Notes: generated by a model not told the origin, from the letters alone. A DNA stretch of 64,000 bases from Candidatus Zixiibacteriota bacterium (GCA_024280215.1 JAJRQO010000021.1:91827-155826); one strand, 5' to 3'; positions 36,600 through 46,269 are shown, counted from the stretch's first letter. Program-made: numbers and translations.

Positions 36600-37868
36600 T
36601 TAGCTTAAACAGCTTATAGATTTTCTTAATAAATGTACAGTTAACTTTTTCCATCTCGGTCTAAAGAGGTAAATAGTTGCTATTCTCAAAAGTGAAGCCG
36701 ATTCCCACCATATAGCTCTCTCAAGAAATTGGTCATTGCCATCATAAGTATCTTGAAATAATTTCACACCTTCAAGAATCTCCTTTGTGTTCTCGGGTGT
36801 TTGGTAGAGTCGAAGATACAAGTGTGCAATAAAATTGCCAAAATCTAATGCTGGATCGCCAGCAGACAGATTATCAAAATCAACAATTGTCGTTCGATTC
36901 TTAGAATAAAGAACCTGCTTATCATAAAAATCTCTATGAATACATTTTAAATTTGTAACTTGATTAAGTTTTGTACTTGCAGTTTCTAATATTTCAAGAG
37001 CTTCTGTAAACAACTTTGTTTCATTTGGATAAACAGACTGAACAATCGCAATTTGTTTAGATAAATTTCTTAATTCATGTAAAACTGAAAACTCACTGAG
37101 TCCATCTGTTGGTACTGTATGAACTTTTTTGATTATATTAGCAGCTTGTTGGCAACCGATGCCAAAAGAACTTTGACTAATAAGTTCATGAAGAGTTGTT
37201 CCTTGAACTTTTTCCATAAGTAATGAACCTTGCTTCTCATCATACCCATAAATCTTTGGAATTGAGAATGATTCGTTAACAGATGAACCTAATCCATATT
37301 TTTCAAGAAGTCTTGACTTATCAAACAAATCTTTACTTTTATTCTTCTTAACTAATTTTATTATAAAGCTGTTCTTTTTCTGTCCACAAACGCTAATTTT
37401 ATCTTTAGTGAATAATTCTAAGACAGCTCTCCGTTCAAGTCTATAACCTAATACATTAAATTTTATTATATCAAAATTGTTACCTTGAACATCGTTCTGC
37501 AATAAATGTCGAATATTAAACGGTTCATTTTGTTCCGAACAAATTTCTGTAAGAATCTTCAATTTGGGATCATATGGAAAAGATAATACAACTAAATTAT
37601 ATTCATCAATTGAAAAATAATAATCAGTATCTAACTTACTTTTATATTTTTCAAAATCATCTTTTACATGAAAGAGTTTACCATAATAAATTGTATAATT
37701 TTTCGAATCATCAAAATATACATGGTACTGCAACACTAACGCTTTGTTTCGATAGTATAGCCTTGTCATATACACTTTGTCAACATGAACAGTCTTTTCT
37801 AACCCCTTCCTAAAAACAGAAGTGACTAAATCAGAGTCAGTAACAAAATCATAATAATTAAATTCCAT
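36600..37868 (-). CDS. APH-fold phosphotransferase, third of three tandem paralogues
   Basis: A 422-residue kinase-like protein of the aminoglycoside phosphotransferase/choline kinase superfamily. The catalytic loop is IHRDFYDKQVLY (~residues 311-320), with Gln at the position normally Asn, and the Mg-binding motif is IVDFDNLSAGDPALDFGNFIAHL. The N-terminal ~190 residues form an extra module with VYMTRLYYRNKALVLQYHVYF and a second related strand region. The substrate is unknown; a sugar or glycan precursor is likely from the gene context. I use the ATG at 37868, which overlaps the preceding kinase by 11 bases; a Met codon at 37892 is possible. Confidence 0.8.
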   Translation of the reverse strand: MEFNYYDFVTDSDLVTSVFRKGLEKTVHVDKVYMTRLYYRNKALVLQYHVYFDDSKNYTIYYGKLFHVKDDFEKYKSKLDTDYYFSIDEYNLVVLSFPYDPKLKILTEICSEQNEPFNIRHLLQNDVQGNNFDIIKFNVLGYRLERRAVLELFTKDKISVCGQKKNSFIIKLVKKNKSKDLFDKSRLLEKYGLGSSVNESFSIPKIYGYDEKQGSLLMEKVQGTTLHELISQSSFGIGCQQAANIIKKVHTVPTDGLSEFSVLHELRNLSKQIAIVQSVYPNETKLFTEALEILETASTKLNQVTNLKCIHRDFYDKQVLYSKNRTTIVDFDNLSAGDPALDFGNFIAHLYLRLYQTPENTKEILEGVKLFQDTYDGNDQFLERAIWWESASLLRIATIYLFRPRWKKLTVHLLRKSISCLS

Positions 37869-39240
37869 ATGTAGTTTTGTTTTTGAGAACATCTAAAACA
37901 ACTTTCAATATTTTTTGAATTTTCTTTTCCCATTTATTTTCAAACAATCGAAATGGCTTAATTGATAATGACAACAATGAGAAACCAACACAGTAATTTA
38001 ATTTTGTATGGTTAATTTTAAAAACTGTATTATTACTATATGAATCTATAAACTCTATTATAAATAATTTCGCATCAAACTCAATAGCAAATATCTCTTT
38101 ATACAACAAATGAGCGATATAATTCCCTATATCTACATGAAAATCTCCAAAAGTAAATCGGTCAAAATCGAGTATTTTCATCTTGTTTCCCTGAAACAAT
38201 AGCTGTTCGTAAGAAAAATCACCATGGATAAGTACTTCATTATTCGCTTTTTTATTTACTGAAATAGTAGTAAATTCCTTTTCGACTTCATCTATCAATT
38301 TTTTATTTTCGGGAAGAATACTCTTTAGTGACTCGATTGTAGCTGATAAATTGTATTCAGAATTATTTACTGCTTTGAGTGTGTCTCTATTGATTGACAA
38401 TTTATGAATATTTGAAATCAACGATGCTGCCATCATATTAATTTTATGAAATTTTTCACTTTCAATAATTGAACATACATCATCGGCTTGGGCATCTTTA
38501 TAAATCATAAACTGCTTTTCAATATCATAACAAATTGGAACGATTACATTAGGAATATCATTTGAAATAGTATTGAGTAATTCAAAAATAGATTTTCCTT
38601 TTCGTGAAACATCACACTTAATAAAATAATTAATAACTTCTTTTGTTCCCGACTTAATATGTGTTCTCAATGTTGTTACTTTGAGCAAAATTCTTTTTTC
38701 AGGTTTGTATCTTAAAATTTCATATTTCATATTCTTATGAGAAATTCTATATTCATTATTATTTAATAGAGAATCATGACGATAAAGTATTCTTCTTAAT
38801 TTACGAGAATCTAAAATTGAATCGAGAGATTTTATTTCAGAGTCTCCATAAAAAGGATAAAATATTATTTTTGCAGAATCAAAACAGATAGAAACAGAAT
38901 CTTGCTTTCTCACACTCAGATGTAGTCCAAGTGATTTGTTTTTGGCAAGATCATAATTCTCTATAGTATATGCTTTCGCATAAAAATAACTCGTAGAATT
39001 TTCGTTTGATATTTTATGCTGTAGAACAACTTTATAAGTCACAATACAACTTGTATCAGGTTTATATCTGACATAAGAAATCTGATATGATACAAGAGAA
39101 TAATTTGAGCTACGAAAAAACTGCTCTAACGCGTCTTGAACAAACTGATTAGTAAAAAGTATATTTAATCCGCTAATTTTATCATCAACGGGTAATTTAC
39201 TTACAGAATTATCTTTTATGTTATTTTTTGTCATATTCAT
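37858..39240 (-). CDS. APH-fold phosphotransferase, second of three tandem paralogues
   Basis: A 460-residue kinase-like protein. The catalytic loop is LIHGDFSYEQLLF (His at ~339), again with Gln instead of Asn, and ILDFDRFTFGDFHVDIGNYIAHL supplies the metal-binding Asp. Two copies of an RYKP motif occur before the kinase core: SYVRYKPDTSCIVTYKV (~residue 55) and EILRYKPEKRILLKV (~residue 170). It starts 2 bases after the first kinase gene and overlaps the third. Base composition is strongly AT-rich, and the divergence from its paralogues is high. Confidence 0.8.
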   Translation of the reverse strand: MNMTKNNIKDNSVSKLPVDDKISGLNILFTNQFVQDALEQFFRSSNYSLVSYQISYVRYKPDTSCIVTYKVVLQHKISNENSTSYFYAKAYTIENYDLAKNKSLGLHLSVRKQDSVSICFDSAKIIFYPFYGDSEIKSLDSILDSRKLRRILYRHDSLLNNNEYRISHKNMKYEILRYKPEKRILLKVTTLRTHIKSGTKEVINYFIKCDVSRKGKSIFELLNTISNDIPNVIVPICYDIEKQFMIYKDAQADDVCSIIESEKFHKINMMAASLISNIHKLSINRDTLKAVNNSEYNLSATIESLKSILPENKKLIDEVEKEFTTISVNKKANNEVLIHGDFSYEQLLFQGNKMKILDFDRFTFGDFHVDIGNYIAHLLYKEIFAIEFDAKLFIIEFIDSYSNNTVFKINHTKLNYCVGFSLLSLSIKPFRLFENKWEKKIQKILKVVLDVLKNKTTYGI

Positions 39241-39242
39241 AA

Positions 39243-40499
39243 TTATTTTAGAACAATCAAACTTTCATCAAGTAGCTGCATTACTTTTACAAACCAGTTC
39301 TTCCTTAGCCTTCGTAATTCTTTTACTGTCAATTCAACCAAAGCACATCCAGTATAAAATTTTAATTCATTGTTATCAATTTCAATATTAGTTTTGTTCT
39401 TATAAGAGAGTAAAAATGATTCAAATATTTTTTCTGATGATTCGACCAATGACTTAAATTCCAATTTTTTTAATTGAGCATAAAAATTTCCTAAATCAGC
39501 AATTGGTGATCCGATAGCAATACTATCCAAATCAATTATCCAGTTTTTTGATTCCCCAATTAATACTTGTCCTTGATGAAAATCACCATGTATAACAACA
39601 TTGTCTGCATTTTTTAGATTTTGTAGTTTCAACATAAGTGCTATTCTTATTTTATTTATTTTCTTTTGTATTTCAACATTGCCATAAGTAATAATTTTTG
39701 ATGACCTTTCAAATTGATTCACAAATGATAATGGAGCTTTATTTTCAAGGTCACAAATTTTCAATGAGTGAAATTCTGATATAGTATTAGCGAAAACAGA
39801 TAAATCAGCATTATTAATATTGTGAAGCTTATCAGCAAAAGAGATAGCATCAACTTTTTCTTGGATAAGAAGTGAATCTTCTTGAGAGAAATGAAGTACC
39901 TGAGGAACAAATAATGTCTTATGTCCTTTTAATGCTTCAACTACCTTCATGGTTTTCTTGTAAGAATTTTGCACTTTATCAGGTAATTCAATACGTGCGA
40001 TTACATTTTTAAAAGATTGTGATTTATACGAAAGTAATTTATATGTGGCTACAAATCTTGTCTCAGGCTTATATCTAATTGTTTCATACGAGTCATTTTG
40101 AACATCCTGAAGAAGTGGTGATAATTTAAGTTTTCCATCAGCGGGGAACTTACAAATAAGAATATTTGATTCATCAATTAAGACAAAATTTTCACAAGAA
40201 CTTTTCCCAACAAATTCTTGCTTTACTTTTAAATAAATATCATCATTCATACACCTAATATAGTATGTATCGCATTCATTTTTATTCCCAGACTTCACTC
40301 TAAGACTGAGTTGGCAACTTTTTTTAGGGCTATAACGAATATGTTCTATTTTAACTTCAGTATATTCTTTCATAATAGAATTTGAAAAGCTTGAATTCAA
40401 GAGAGTTAAAATTTCTTGGGAATCAATTAGTTTTGCCAAAGGAAGATTTTTATCCTCTGGCAACATACGATTCTTTTTTGTCATTAGTTTTGTTTTCAA
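39243..40499 (-). CDS. APH-fold phosphotransferase, first of three tandem paralogues
   Basis: A 418-residue kinase-like protein. The catalytic loop is VIHGDFHQGQVLI (His304), with Gln for the usual Asn, followed by IIDLDSIAIGSPIADLGNFYAQL. Preceding modules hold HIRYSPKKSCQLSLRV (~residue 55) and TIRYKPETRFVATYKL (~residue 145). The start is TTG at 40499 with AGGTGA about 6 bases before it; an ATG at 40484 is the alternative. It lies 11 bases after the ABC transporter gene. Not an antibiotic-resistance enzyme by context. Confidence 0.8.
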   Translation of the reverse strand: MKTKLMTKKNRMLPEDKNLPLAKLIDSQEILTLLNSSFSNSIMKEYTEVKIEHIRYSPKKSCQLSLRVKSGNKNECDTYYIRCMNDDIYLKVKQEFVGKSSCENFVLIDESNILICKFPADGKLKLSPLLQDVQNDSYETIRYKPETRFVATYKLLSYKSQSFKNVIARIELPDKVQNSYKKTMKVVEALKGHKTLFVPQVLHFSQEDSLLIQEKVDAISFADKLHNINNADLSVFANTISEFHSLKICDLENKAPLSFVNQFERSSKIITYGNVEIQKKINKIRIALMLKLQNLKNADNVVIHGDFHQGQVLIGESKNWIIDLDSIAIGSPIADLGNFYAQLKKLEFKSLVESSEKIFESFLLSYKNKTNIEIDNNELKFYTGCALVELTVKELRRLRKNWFVKVMQLLDESLIVLK

Positions 40500-40510
40500 A
40501 TTTTCACCTA

Positions 40511-42352
40511 CTATTTCAACAGAGAAAAATGTTCTTTTAACATTCTCTCGTCTATTGAAAAGAATTTTTTAAACTCACCATTTTTTTCAAATAATTCTTG
40601 TGGCGTCCCTTGTTCAACCATTCTACCATCATTTATAAATATAACCCAATCAGCCAATGATAAGAAATTAATTCTATGAGTTATAATAAGCATCGTTCGA
40701 TTTTGTTTTAATTGAGCTAAAATATTTTTTGAATCTTTTTCAGCATGCACATCAAGCCCTGTTGCAGGCTCATCAAATATCATAACTGGTGAATTTCGCA
40801 TAGCAGCTCTTGCAAATGATATCTTTTGTCGCTGACCTCCAGATAAAGTCAATCCTCCTTCGCCAACCATAGTCTCATACCCATTCCCTAATTCCATAAT
40901 AAACTCATGAGCTCCAGCCAACTTTGCCGCTTCTACGATCTGTTCTTGAGAGGCACTATTTTTACTAAATGCAATATTTTCAGCAATACTTGTTCTAAAT
41001 AAAAACGTCTCTTGCGCAAGAGGCGTTATACGTTTTCGTAAGCTTCTAACTTTATACTCATCAATATTTTTATCGTCGATAATAATTTCACCGTCAGACG
41101 GTTTATATAATCGTAAAATTAACTTTGCTATTGTCGATTTACCTGCCCCAGTCGGTCCAAAAATTATTGTCGTCTTATTTTGAGGTATCGTACATGAAAA
41201 ATCTTTTAATATTTTCTGTTCTGAATTATAGCTAAAGTTAATAGACTTAAACTGAATATCACCTTTTATTTCTTTGGCAGAGAGTCCATCAGTTTTTTCC
41301 AATATTTCAGGTTCCATTTCAAGTAACTCAATTGTCTTCTCGCCACGAACAGTAGCTTTTGCAATTTTAGATGATAGCTGTGCGACAGTTTTTAACGGAC
41401 GATAAATTCCTCTGAGATATGACAAAAATATCAACAAGTCACCAGGGGTAATTTCATTCGCCAGTGCTTTATTTGTGCCAACCCATAGCACTGCGCACAT
41501 ACCTACTGCCGTTATAATATCAACAATTCGAGCATAGTTTGCGGTTAGCTTAGCGGTTTTCACATTCGCGGTAACATCTTTGTCAATTGAACGTCCGATT
41601 AAGCGTTCTCTTCGTTTCTCTTGTGAGTATGTTTTCACCTGTGAAATACCAGCAAAAGTTTCTTGTACGGATGCAACGATTTTCCCATACATGAGTCTCT
41701 GTTTGCGAGCTGAATCTTTGATTTGAAATGAAAACTTAATCGCAGCTAAGGCAAAAAATGGAAGAGCTGCCAACGCAATAGCGGCAAGTTGCCAATCGAG
41801 CCAAAACATAATTCCAAACATACAGACAATAAGAATAATCTGGCTGGCTAAATTAATAACCATTGATATAAGTAAATCCTGCAATAAACTTATATCACTG
41901 GTCATCCGAGTCATCAGCTCACCTGTTTCTCGATAATCATGATATGACAATGGTAATCTTTGTACATGAGAAAATAATTGCATGCGAATGTTGGCTACAA
42001 GATTGTGACCTATAATTTTGGAATAGACACCATACGTATACGTAAGAAGTCCTCTTAAAACAGCAATGAGTAAAATACCAAATGCGGCTATAAACAATAC
42101 CTCCATCGGTTCTAAATTATTTAGAAACGACAAAGCTGAATCAGCTGTTGCATCAATATCTTTAATAAGAATAAAATCAAAAACAATTTTAAGTGGCCAT
42201 GGTCGTAAGAGAGACAATAGCGTTACACCGAGCAGAGACATAGAACCAACAAAAAGACGCATCTTATGTTTTTTAAGATGCCCGCCAAAATGTTGAAAAA
42301 TTCTTCGGAGCGATTTAAATTTAATTTTGGGTAAATTATATTTTATTCGCAT
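40511..42352 (-). CDS. MsbA-like ABC exporter (fused membrane and ATPase domains)
   Basis: A 613-residue half-transporter, expected to work as a homodimer flipping or exporting a lipid-linked glycan across the inner membrane. Six membrane helices lie within residues ~35-330, with LSYHDYRETGELMTRMTSDI in the first coupling region. The ATPase domain has Walker A GPTGAGKST, the Q-loop AQETFLFRTSIAENIAF, signature LSGGQRQK, Walker B VMIFDEPATGLD with the catalytic Glu, and the H-loop ITHR. It overlaps the preceding glycosyltransferase by 17 bases. Confidence 0.92.
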   Translation of the reverse strand: MRIKYNLPKIKFKSLRRIFQHFGGHLKKHKMRLFVGSMSLLGVTLLSLLRPWPLKIVFDFILIKDIDATADSALSFLNNLEPMEVLFIAAFGILLIAVLRGLLTYTYGVYSKIIGHNLVANIRMQLFSHVQRLPLSYHDYRETGELMTRMTSDISLLQDLLISMVINLASQIILIVCMFGIMFWLDWQLAAIALAALPFFALAAIKFSFQIKDSARKQRLMYGKIVASVQETFAGISQVKTYSQEKRRERLIGRSIDKDVTANVKTAKLTANYARIVDIITAVGMCAVLWVGTNKALANEITPGDLLIFLSYLRGIYRPLKTVAQLSSKIAKATVRGEKTIELLEMEPEILEKTDGLSAKEIKGDIQFKSINFSYNSEQKILKDFSCTIPQNKTTIIFGPTGAGKSTIAKLILRLYKPSDGEIIIDDKNIDEYKVRSLRKRITPLAQETFLFRTSIAENIAFSKNSASQEQIVEAAKLAGAHEFIMELGNGYETMVGEGGLTLSGGQRQKISFARAAMRNSPVMIFDEPATGLDVHAEKDSKNILAQLKQNRTMLIITHRINFLSLADWVIFINDGRMVEQGTPQELFEKNGEFKKFFSIDERMLKEHFSLLK

Positions 42353-43601
42353 GTTCTTCTTTCAGCTCATTTGCTACTTTTATTTTTGCAATTGAAAATA
42401 TCTTTTCAACATCGCCTAAGCGTGACTCCCAGGAATGCTTCGTCTTAGCATCTTCTAAAGCTTGTGAACTAATTTTTTTTCGTAAACTCACATCATTTTT
42501 CAAACGAACAATTGCTTCACCTAATTCTTCTTTGCTACCCGCATCGACCAAAAGAGCATTTTTCTCATTAACAAGTAAATCAGAAATTTGACCTATTGCT
42601 GATGCAACTATCGGTTTTCCTGCGGCCAAATATTCAAATACTTTCAATGGTGAAAAATAAAAATTATCTAACTTTGGATATGGAGCAGTAACAATATCAA
42701 GTTTTGCTATATGTGAAGGAATTGTATTATGCTCTACGGCACCTACAAACTCAACTTTATCAATAAGATCAAGAGCTTCGCATTGGTTTTGAAGTTGCTC
42801 TATATAATCTTTCTGTCCACCTCCGACCAATCGAAGTCTTAACGATTCATCAACCTGATGTATCGCAGCAAAAGCATCAATCAGAATATCTACACCATGC
42901 CAAGGCTTAATAGAGCCTACAAAGCCAATAACAAATTCATCAACAGCATCAGAAGATTTTTTGAGGGTGCGATTATTATCATAATTATCAAGTGATACAC
43001 CATTTGGAACAGTGGTCACCGCTGTCTTTGGAGCAATATTCAATACATATTCTTTTAATTTATCCGATACTGTTATAACATGATCAGCAGTCGTAAATAA
43101 AAATTTCTCAACCGACTTCGCCAACGCTAATTGATTGAGTTGTCTAAATTCCGATGCTTCAAGCACCAAGGGTGCATTTACTTCAAGAATAAATGGAATC
43201 TTAAAATTTTTCGCAAAAACTAATCCAGCAGTTGAAAAAATAGAATAACGTTCATACAAAAGTTCAAATTCGTGATTTTGATAAATAGTAGATATCATCT
43301 GCCCTATTGCTTCATTACGATAATAGTCCGAGGCTTCTTTCATTGTATGTTTATCTTCATTTTGCTTATCTGAACCATTCATGAATTCTATATTAGCAAA
43401 GCCTGGGAGTTGATAGACAGGATACTCATGGTTCTCTGGATTCTCCAACGCAAGCCTTGATGCTGCAATAATTGGTTCATACCCTTTGAGAACTAAAGTT
43501 TTTAAAAACTCCCTAATATGAATAGAAGCACCTTTAGTGCCTCCATATGGAATACCTCTATCAGAGGACAAGTAGAGAACTTTACCTTTTGTATTTGCCA
43601 T
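42336..43601 (-). CDS. GT4-family glycosyltransferase
   Basis: A 421-residue GT-B enzyme. The N-terminal acceptor domain begins KVLYLSSDRGIPYGGTKGASIHIREFLKTL. The C-terminal donor domain has VIGFVGSIKPWHGVDILIDAF, LRLVGGGQKD, and the nucleotide-sugar-binding ExxxxxE block SPLKVFEYLAAGKPIVAS. The start is the ATG at 43601; the in-frame TTG at 43619 is part of the TTGAGG ribosome-binding region. The gene begins 4 bases after the upstream glycosyltransferase stop. It probably adds one sugar to the lipid-linked chain on the cytosolic face. Confidence 0.88.
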   Translation of the reverse strand: MANTKGKVLYLSSDRGIPYGGTKGASIHIREFLKTLVLKGYEPIIAASRLALENPENHEYPVYQLPGFANIEFMNGSDKQNEDKHTMKEASDYYRNEAIGQMISTIYQNHEFELLYERYSIFSTAGLVFAKNFKIPFILEVNAPLVLEASEFRQLNQLALAKSVEKFLFTTADHVITVSDKLKEYVLNIAPKTAVTTVPNGVSLDNYDNNRTLKKSSDAVDEFVIGFVGSIKPWHGVDILIDAFAAIHQVDESLRLRLVGGGQKDYIEQLQNQCEALDLIDKVEFVGAVEHNTIPSHIAKLDIVTAPYPKLDNFYFSPLKVFEYLAAGKPIVASAIGQISDLLVNEKNALLVDAGSKEELGEAIVRLKNDVSLRKKISSQALEDAKTKHSWESRLGDVEKIFSIAKIKVANELKEEHANKI

Positions 43602-43605
43602 CTTT

Positions 43606-44862
43606 TTAATTTGCCTCAATAGTTTTCAATTTTTTTGGAGCGGCAATATTTTTTAAATCATCTATATACATTTCGTATAATTTTCCCGCATTATTTTTAA
43701 GTGAAAAATTGTTTTCAGCAAAGACTCTTCCTTTTTTGGCATATTCTTCACGAAGCTCTTCAGACAAGAGCAACCTCTCAAGCATTTCAGCAAGTTGAAC
43801 AGGTTTTTTTTCTTCGACTAATAATCCGTTATGCTCATGTTTAATAATTTCTGGAATTCCGGAAATCCTTGTAGATATCGATGGAAGCCCAACCGCTAAT
43901 GCTTCAAGTAAAACTGTTGGTAGAGCATCAATATTATTATCTTTCGCAATAATACAAGGTAGACAAAACAGAGTCGCTTCATTCATTAACGATATAACTT
44001 CATCAGATGTTTTAGCTCCTATAAATTGTACATCATCCTGAAGCTGCAATTCCTCCTGAAGTGCCAACAAGTCTTCCTGTTCAGGTCCAGACCCGGCAAT
44101 GACACATTCAAAATCTATTTTCTTTTCTTTTAAGATTTTTAAGGCTTTAAGAAGATCATCAAAGCCTTTCTTCTCAACCAGCCTACCCACTCCTAAAATA
44201 GTTTTTGTTTTCCTTTTAGAAACCGGTACTGGTTGTAATGAATTCAAATTTACACCATTGTATAAAACTTTAATTCTATCCATATTTATTTCAGGAGCTT
44301 GTTCAAATAGATAATTTTTATTAAAATTAGTTACGGTAACTATAAAAGATGCATACTGAAGTTTTTCGCGTAAATAGTGTTCATCCATATCATACACAAA
44401 AATATCTTTTGCATGAGCAGTAAAACTAAAAGGGATTCCACAAATACGATGCGACAAATACGCGATAGTACTCGGGAGTGAAGCAAAGTGAGCGTGTAGT
44501 CTCTCGATTCCTAAACTTTCTACTTTCGAAGTTATCCATGCTGACCGCCAAATATTTTCTATTCTACTGGTATCTTTTGTGCGTAAAGCTTCGTTGATTA
44601 AGTTCCAAATATTGCTATTATATTTTTCTAAACAATCCCACTCATTTGAAATCCATCCTGACCATTTTTTTACATCAAAGTCTTCTAAATAATGAATATG
44701 TGCTTTTAACTCGCCTATCTGTGGATGAAACTTTCCTTCATTTGGTTTTTTAAGTGAGAAAATTGTAACTTCTGCACCTTGTCTCTCCAGTTCTAAAATT
44801 TCATTTAAAATAAAAGTTTCAGAAATCCGTGGGAACATTTTAACTACATATCCGATTTTCAT
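43606..44862 (-). CDS. GT4-family glycosyltransferase (colanic-acid WcaL-like)
   Basis: A 418-residue GT-B enzyme. The N-terminus MKIGYVVKMFPRISETFILNEILELERQGAEVTIFSLKKP is typical of the WcaL/AmsK subgroup, with HAHFASLPSTIAYLSHRICGIPFSFTAHAKDIF following. The donor domain carries ILGVGRLVEKKGFDDLLKAL, VIAGSGPEQEDL and the DALPTVLLEALAVGLPSISTRISGIPEII motif. AAGGA precedes the ATG. It is the second gene of the operon. Confidence 0.9.
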   Translation of the reverse strand: MKIGYVVKMFPRISETFILNEILELERQGAEVTIFSLKKPNEGKFHPQIGELKAHIHYLEDFDVKKWSGWISNEWDCLEKYNSNIWNLINEALRTKDTSRIENIWRSAWITSKVESLGIERLHAHFASLPSTIAYLSHRICGIPFSFTAHAKDIFVYDMDEHYLREKLQYASFIVTVTNFNKNYLFEQAPEINMDRIKVLYNGVNLNSLQPVPVSKRKTKTILGVGRLVEKKGFDDLLKALKILKEKKIDFECVIAGSGPEQEDLLALQEELQLQDDVQFIGAKTSDEVISLMNEATLFCLPCIIAKDNNIDALPTVLLEALAVGLPSISTRISGIPEIIKHEHNGLLVEEKKPVQLAEMLERLLLSEELREEYAKKGRVFAENNFSLKNNAGKLYEMYIDDLKNIAAPKKLKTIEAN

Positions 44863-44898
44863 TTTAAAATTTCCTTCAGTAAAGAAGTTACGAGTTAT

Positions 44899-46206
44899 TT
44901 ATTTGTTGATAAATAATTCACCACAAAAGCGAGCAAGGTTATTTGTACCGTTTAGTTCAATACTATTTTGTGCTCTCGCATTTGTTAAAGGTTGTTGTGG
45001 ATTTTTAAGTTGAGAAAATATTTTTTCTGACAACGACTGAGCTGAGACATCATCAGGATGAAGCATCTCAACCAGATTTAATTCATTTAAACATGTTGCC
45101 CGAATTAGTTGCTCTTTTCGATGCATCACTCTTGGAATCAATAAAGCACGTTTTGCACATCCAAGTAATTCCGTAACTGTGTTATAACCAGCAGTGCTAA
45201 CCACTAAATCACTCTTCTTAAAGTATAATTCGGCATTTTTCACAAAACTTTTAATTGAAACAGGTAGCCCAACAGCTTCTTTTTTAAACCGCTTCACAAG
45301 ATGTTCCTCTAAAAAGGACCCCATTAGAATAACAGTATCAAAATTTATTTCATTTTTATATTCCCGAAGCATTTGCAAATAATTGCCAATAATAATCTCT
45401 CCGGCACCATCACCACCACCGATAGTAACGGTTACCAGAGAGTTATTGCCAGAGTACCTTGGAGGTATTTTACTCGGCAATTTTTTTACAATGTAATTAC
45501 AATAAAAAGTTTTTTTCAGTAAATGTTTCGGAAAATTATAATTCTTTGCTGTCTGATAGACGTTTGGAGAACCATAGACCATAACAAAATCATATAACTC
45601 ATCCAACACTTCGTAAATCCCGTCTTTATTCCAAAGCTCACACACATTTTTGGGTGAGTCAATAATATCACGAAGACCTAAAATTTTTACACAATCTGAA
45701 CCAGATTTTTTAAGCCATTCAAGTGATGGTTGCATTTCTGATTTCATTCCAAGAGGAGAATGGTCAACTAAAAGTAGATGCGGATTATAGTCCTGTATCG
45801 TCTGAAGTAAAATATTTGTTCTGATAGTTAAAATACGTCGATAGGTTGTCCCAAGCGTTCGTGCTTCATATGCTTCAGGACCAACTTTTCGTACGGCTGG
45901 TAATTTCACATAGTCTACACCATCAGGGATTTTAAAACGGTCGACAACAGGAGAACCAGTCACCAACAATATCGAAAGCTTCGGATAATTTTCAATCAAG
46001 GCATTGGCAATTTTTAAACATCTCTGTAAATGTCCTAAGCCAAAAGTATCATGCGAATAAATCATCACCCGCTGACCATAACCAGAAACTTGCTCTCTCA
46101 ATTGCTCCAAGCTCATATTGCTATTAGCAAAATCCAATACATTTGTATTCTTAGATTCATCTTTTCTGAACTGATTAGGAATGGCAATTGTATCTATTTT
46201 ATTCAT
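44899..46206 (-). CDS. MurG-like (GT28-type) predicted glycosyltransferase
   Basis: A 435-residue GT-B protein of the 'predicted glycosyl transferase' type often found beside APH-fold kinases and ABC exporters. The N-terminal domain has VMIYSHDTFGLGHLQRCLKIANALIE, like MurG and UDP-glucuronosyltransferases. The C-terminal domain has LVTVTIGGGDGAGEIIIGNYLQML, a SFVKNAELYFKKSDLVVSTAGYNTVTELLGCAKRALLIPR block that binds the nucleotide sugar, and RKEQLIRATCLNELNLV. It is the first gene after the sigma-54 promoter; a GAGAA site precedes the ATG. Confidence 0.82.
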   Translation of the reverse strand: MNKIDTIAIPNQFRKDESKNTNVLDFANSNMSLEQLREQVSGYGQRVMIYSHDTFGLGHLQRCLKIANALIENYPKLSILLVTGSPVVDRFKIPDGVDYVKLPAVRKVGPEAYEARTLGTTYRRILTIRTNILLQTIQDYNPHLLLVDHSPLGMKSEMQPSLEWLKKSGSDCVKILGLRDIIDSPKNVCELWNKDGIYEVLDELYDFVMVYGSPNVYQTAKNYNFPKHLLKKTFYCNYIVKKLPSKIPPRYSGNNSLVTVTIGGGDGAGEIIIGNYLQMLREYKNEINFDTVILMGSFLEEHLVKRFKKEAVGLPVSIKSFVKNAELYFKKSDLVVSTAGYNTVTELLGCAKRALLIPRVMHRKEQLIRATCLNELNLVEMLHPDDVSAQSLSEKIFSQLKNPQQPLTNARAQNSIELNGTNNLARFCGELFINK

Positions 46207-46252
46207 TAATTCTCATAGTTTTAGAAAACTCATTTTCTCTGAGTTACATTGA

Positions 46253-46269
46253 AGCAAATTCGAAGCCAA
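46253..46269 (-). promoter_or_regulatory. sigma-54 promoter of the glycan operon
   Basis: On the minus strand TTGGC (46269-46265), exactly 7 bases, then TTGCT (46257-46253). This matches the RpoN consensus TTGGCAC-N5-TTGCW in both the -24 GG and -12 GC elements and in spacing. Transcription would start near 46242, about 36 bases before the first glycosyltransferase codon. The next gene upstream encodes a sigma-54 activator. Confidence 0.75.

Noticed and set aside
36600-40499. Aminoglycoside-resistance kinases
   Set aside because: The APH fold is clear, but three tandem copies within a glycosyltransferase/ABC operon, with N-terminal extensions and a Gln in the catalytic loop, point to a biosynthetic role.
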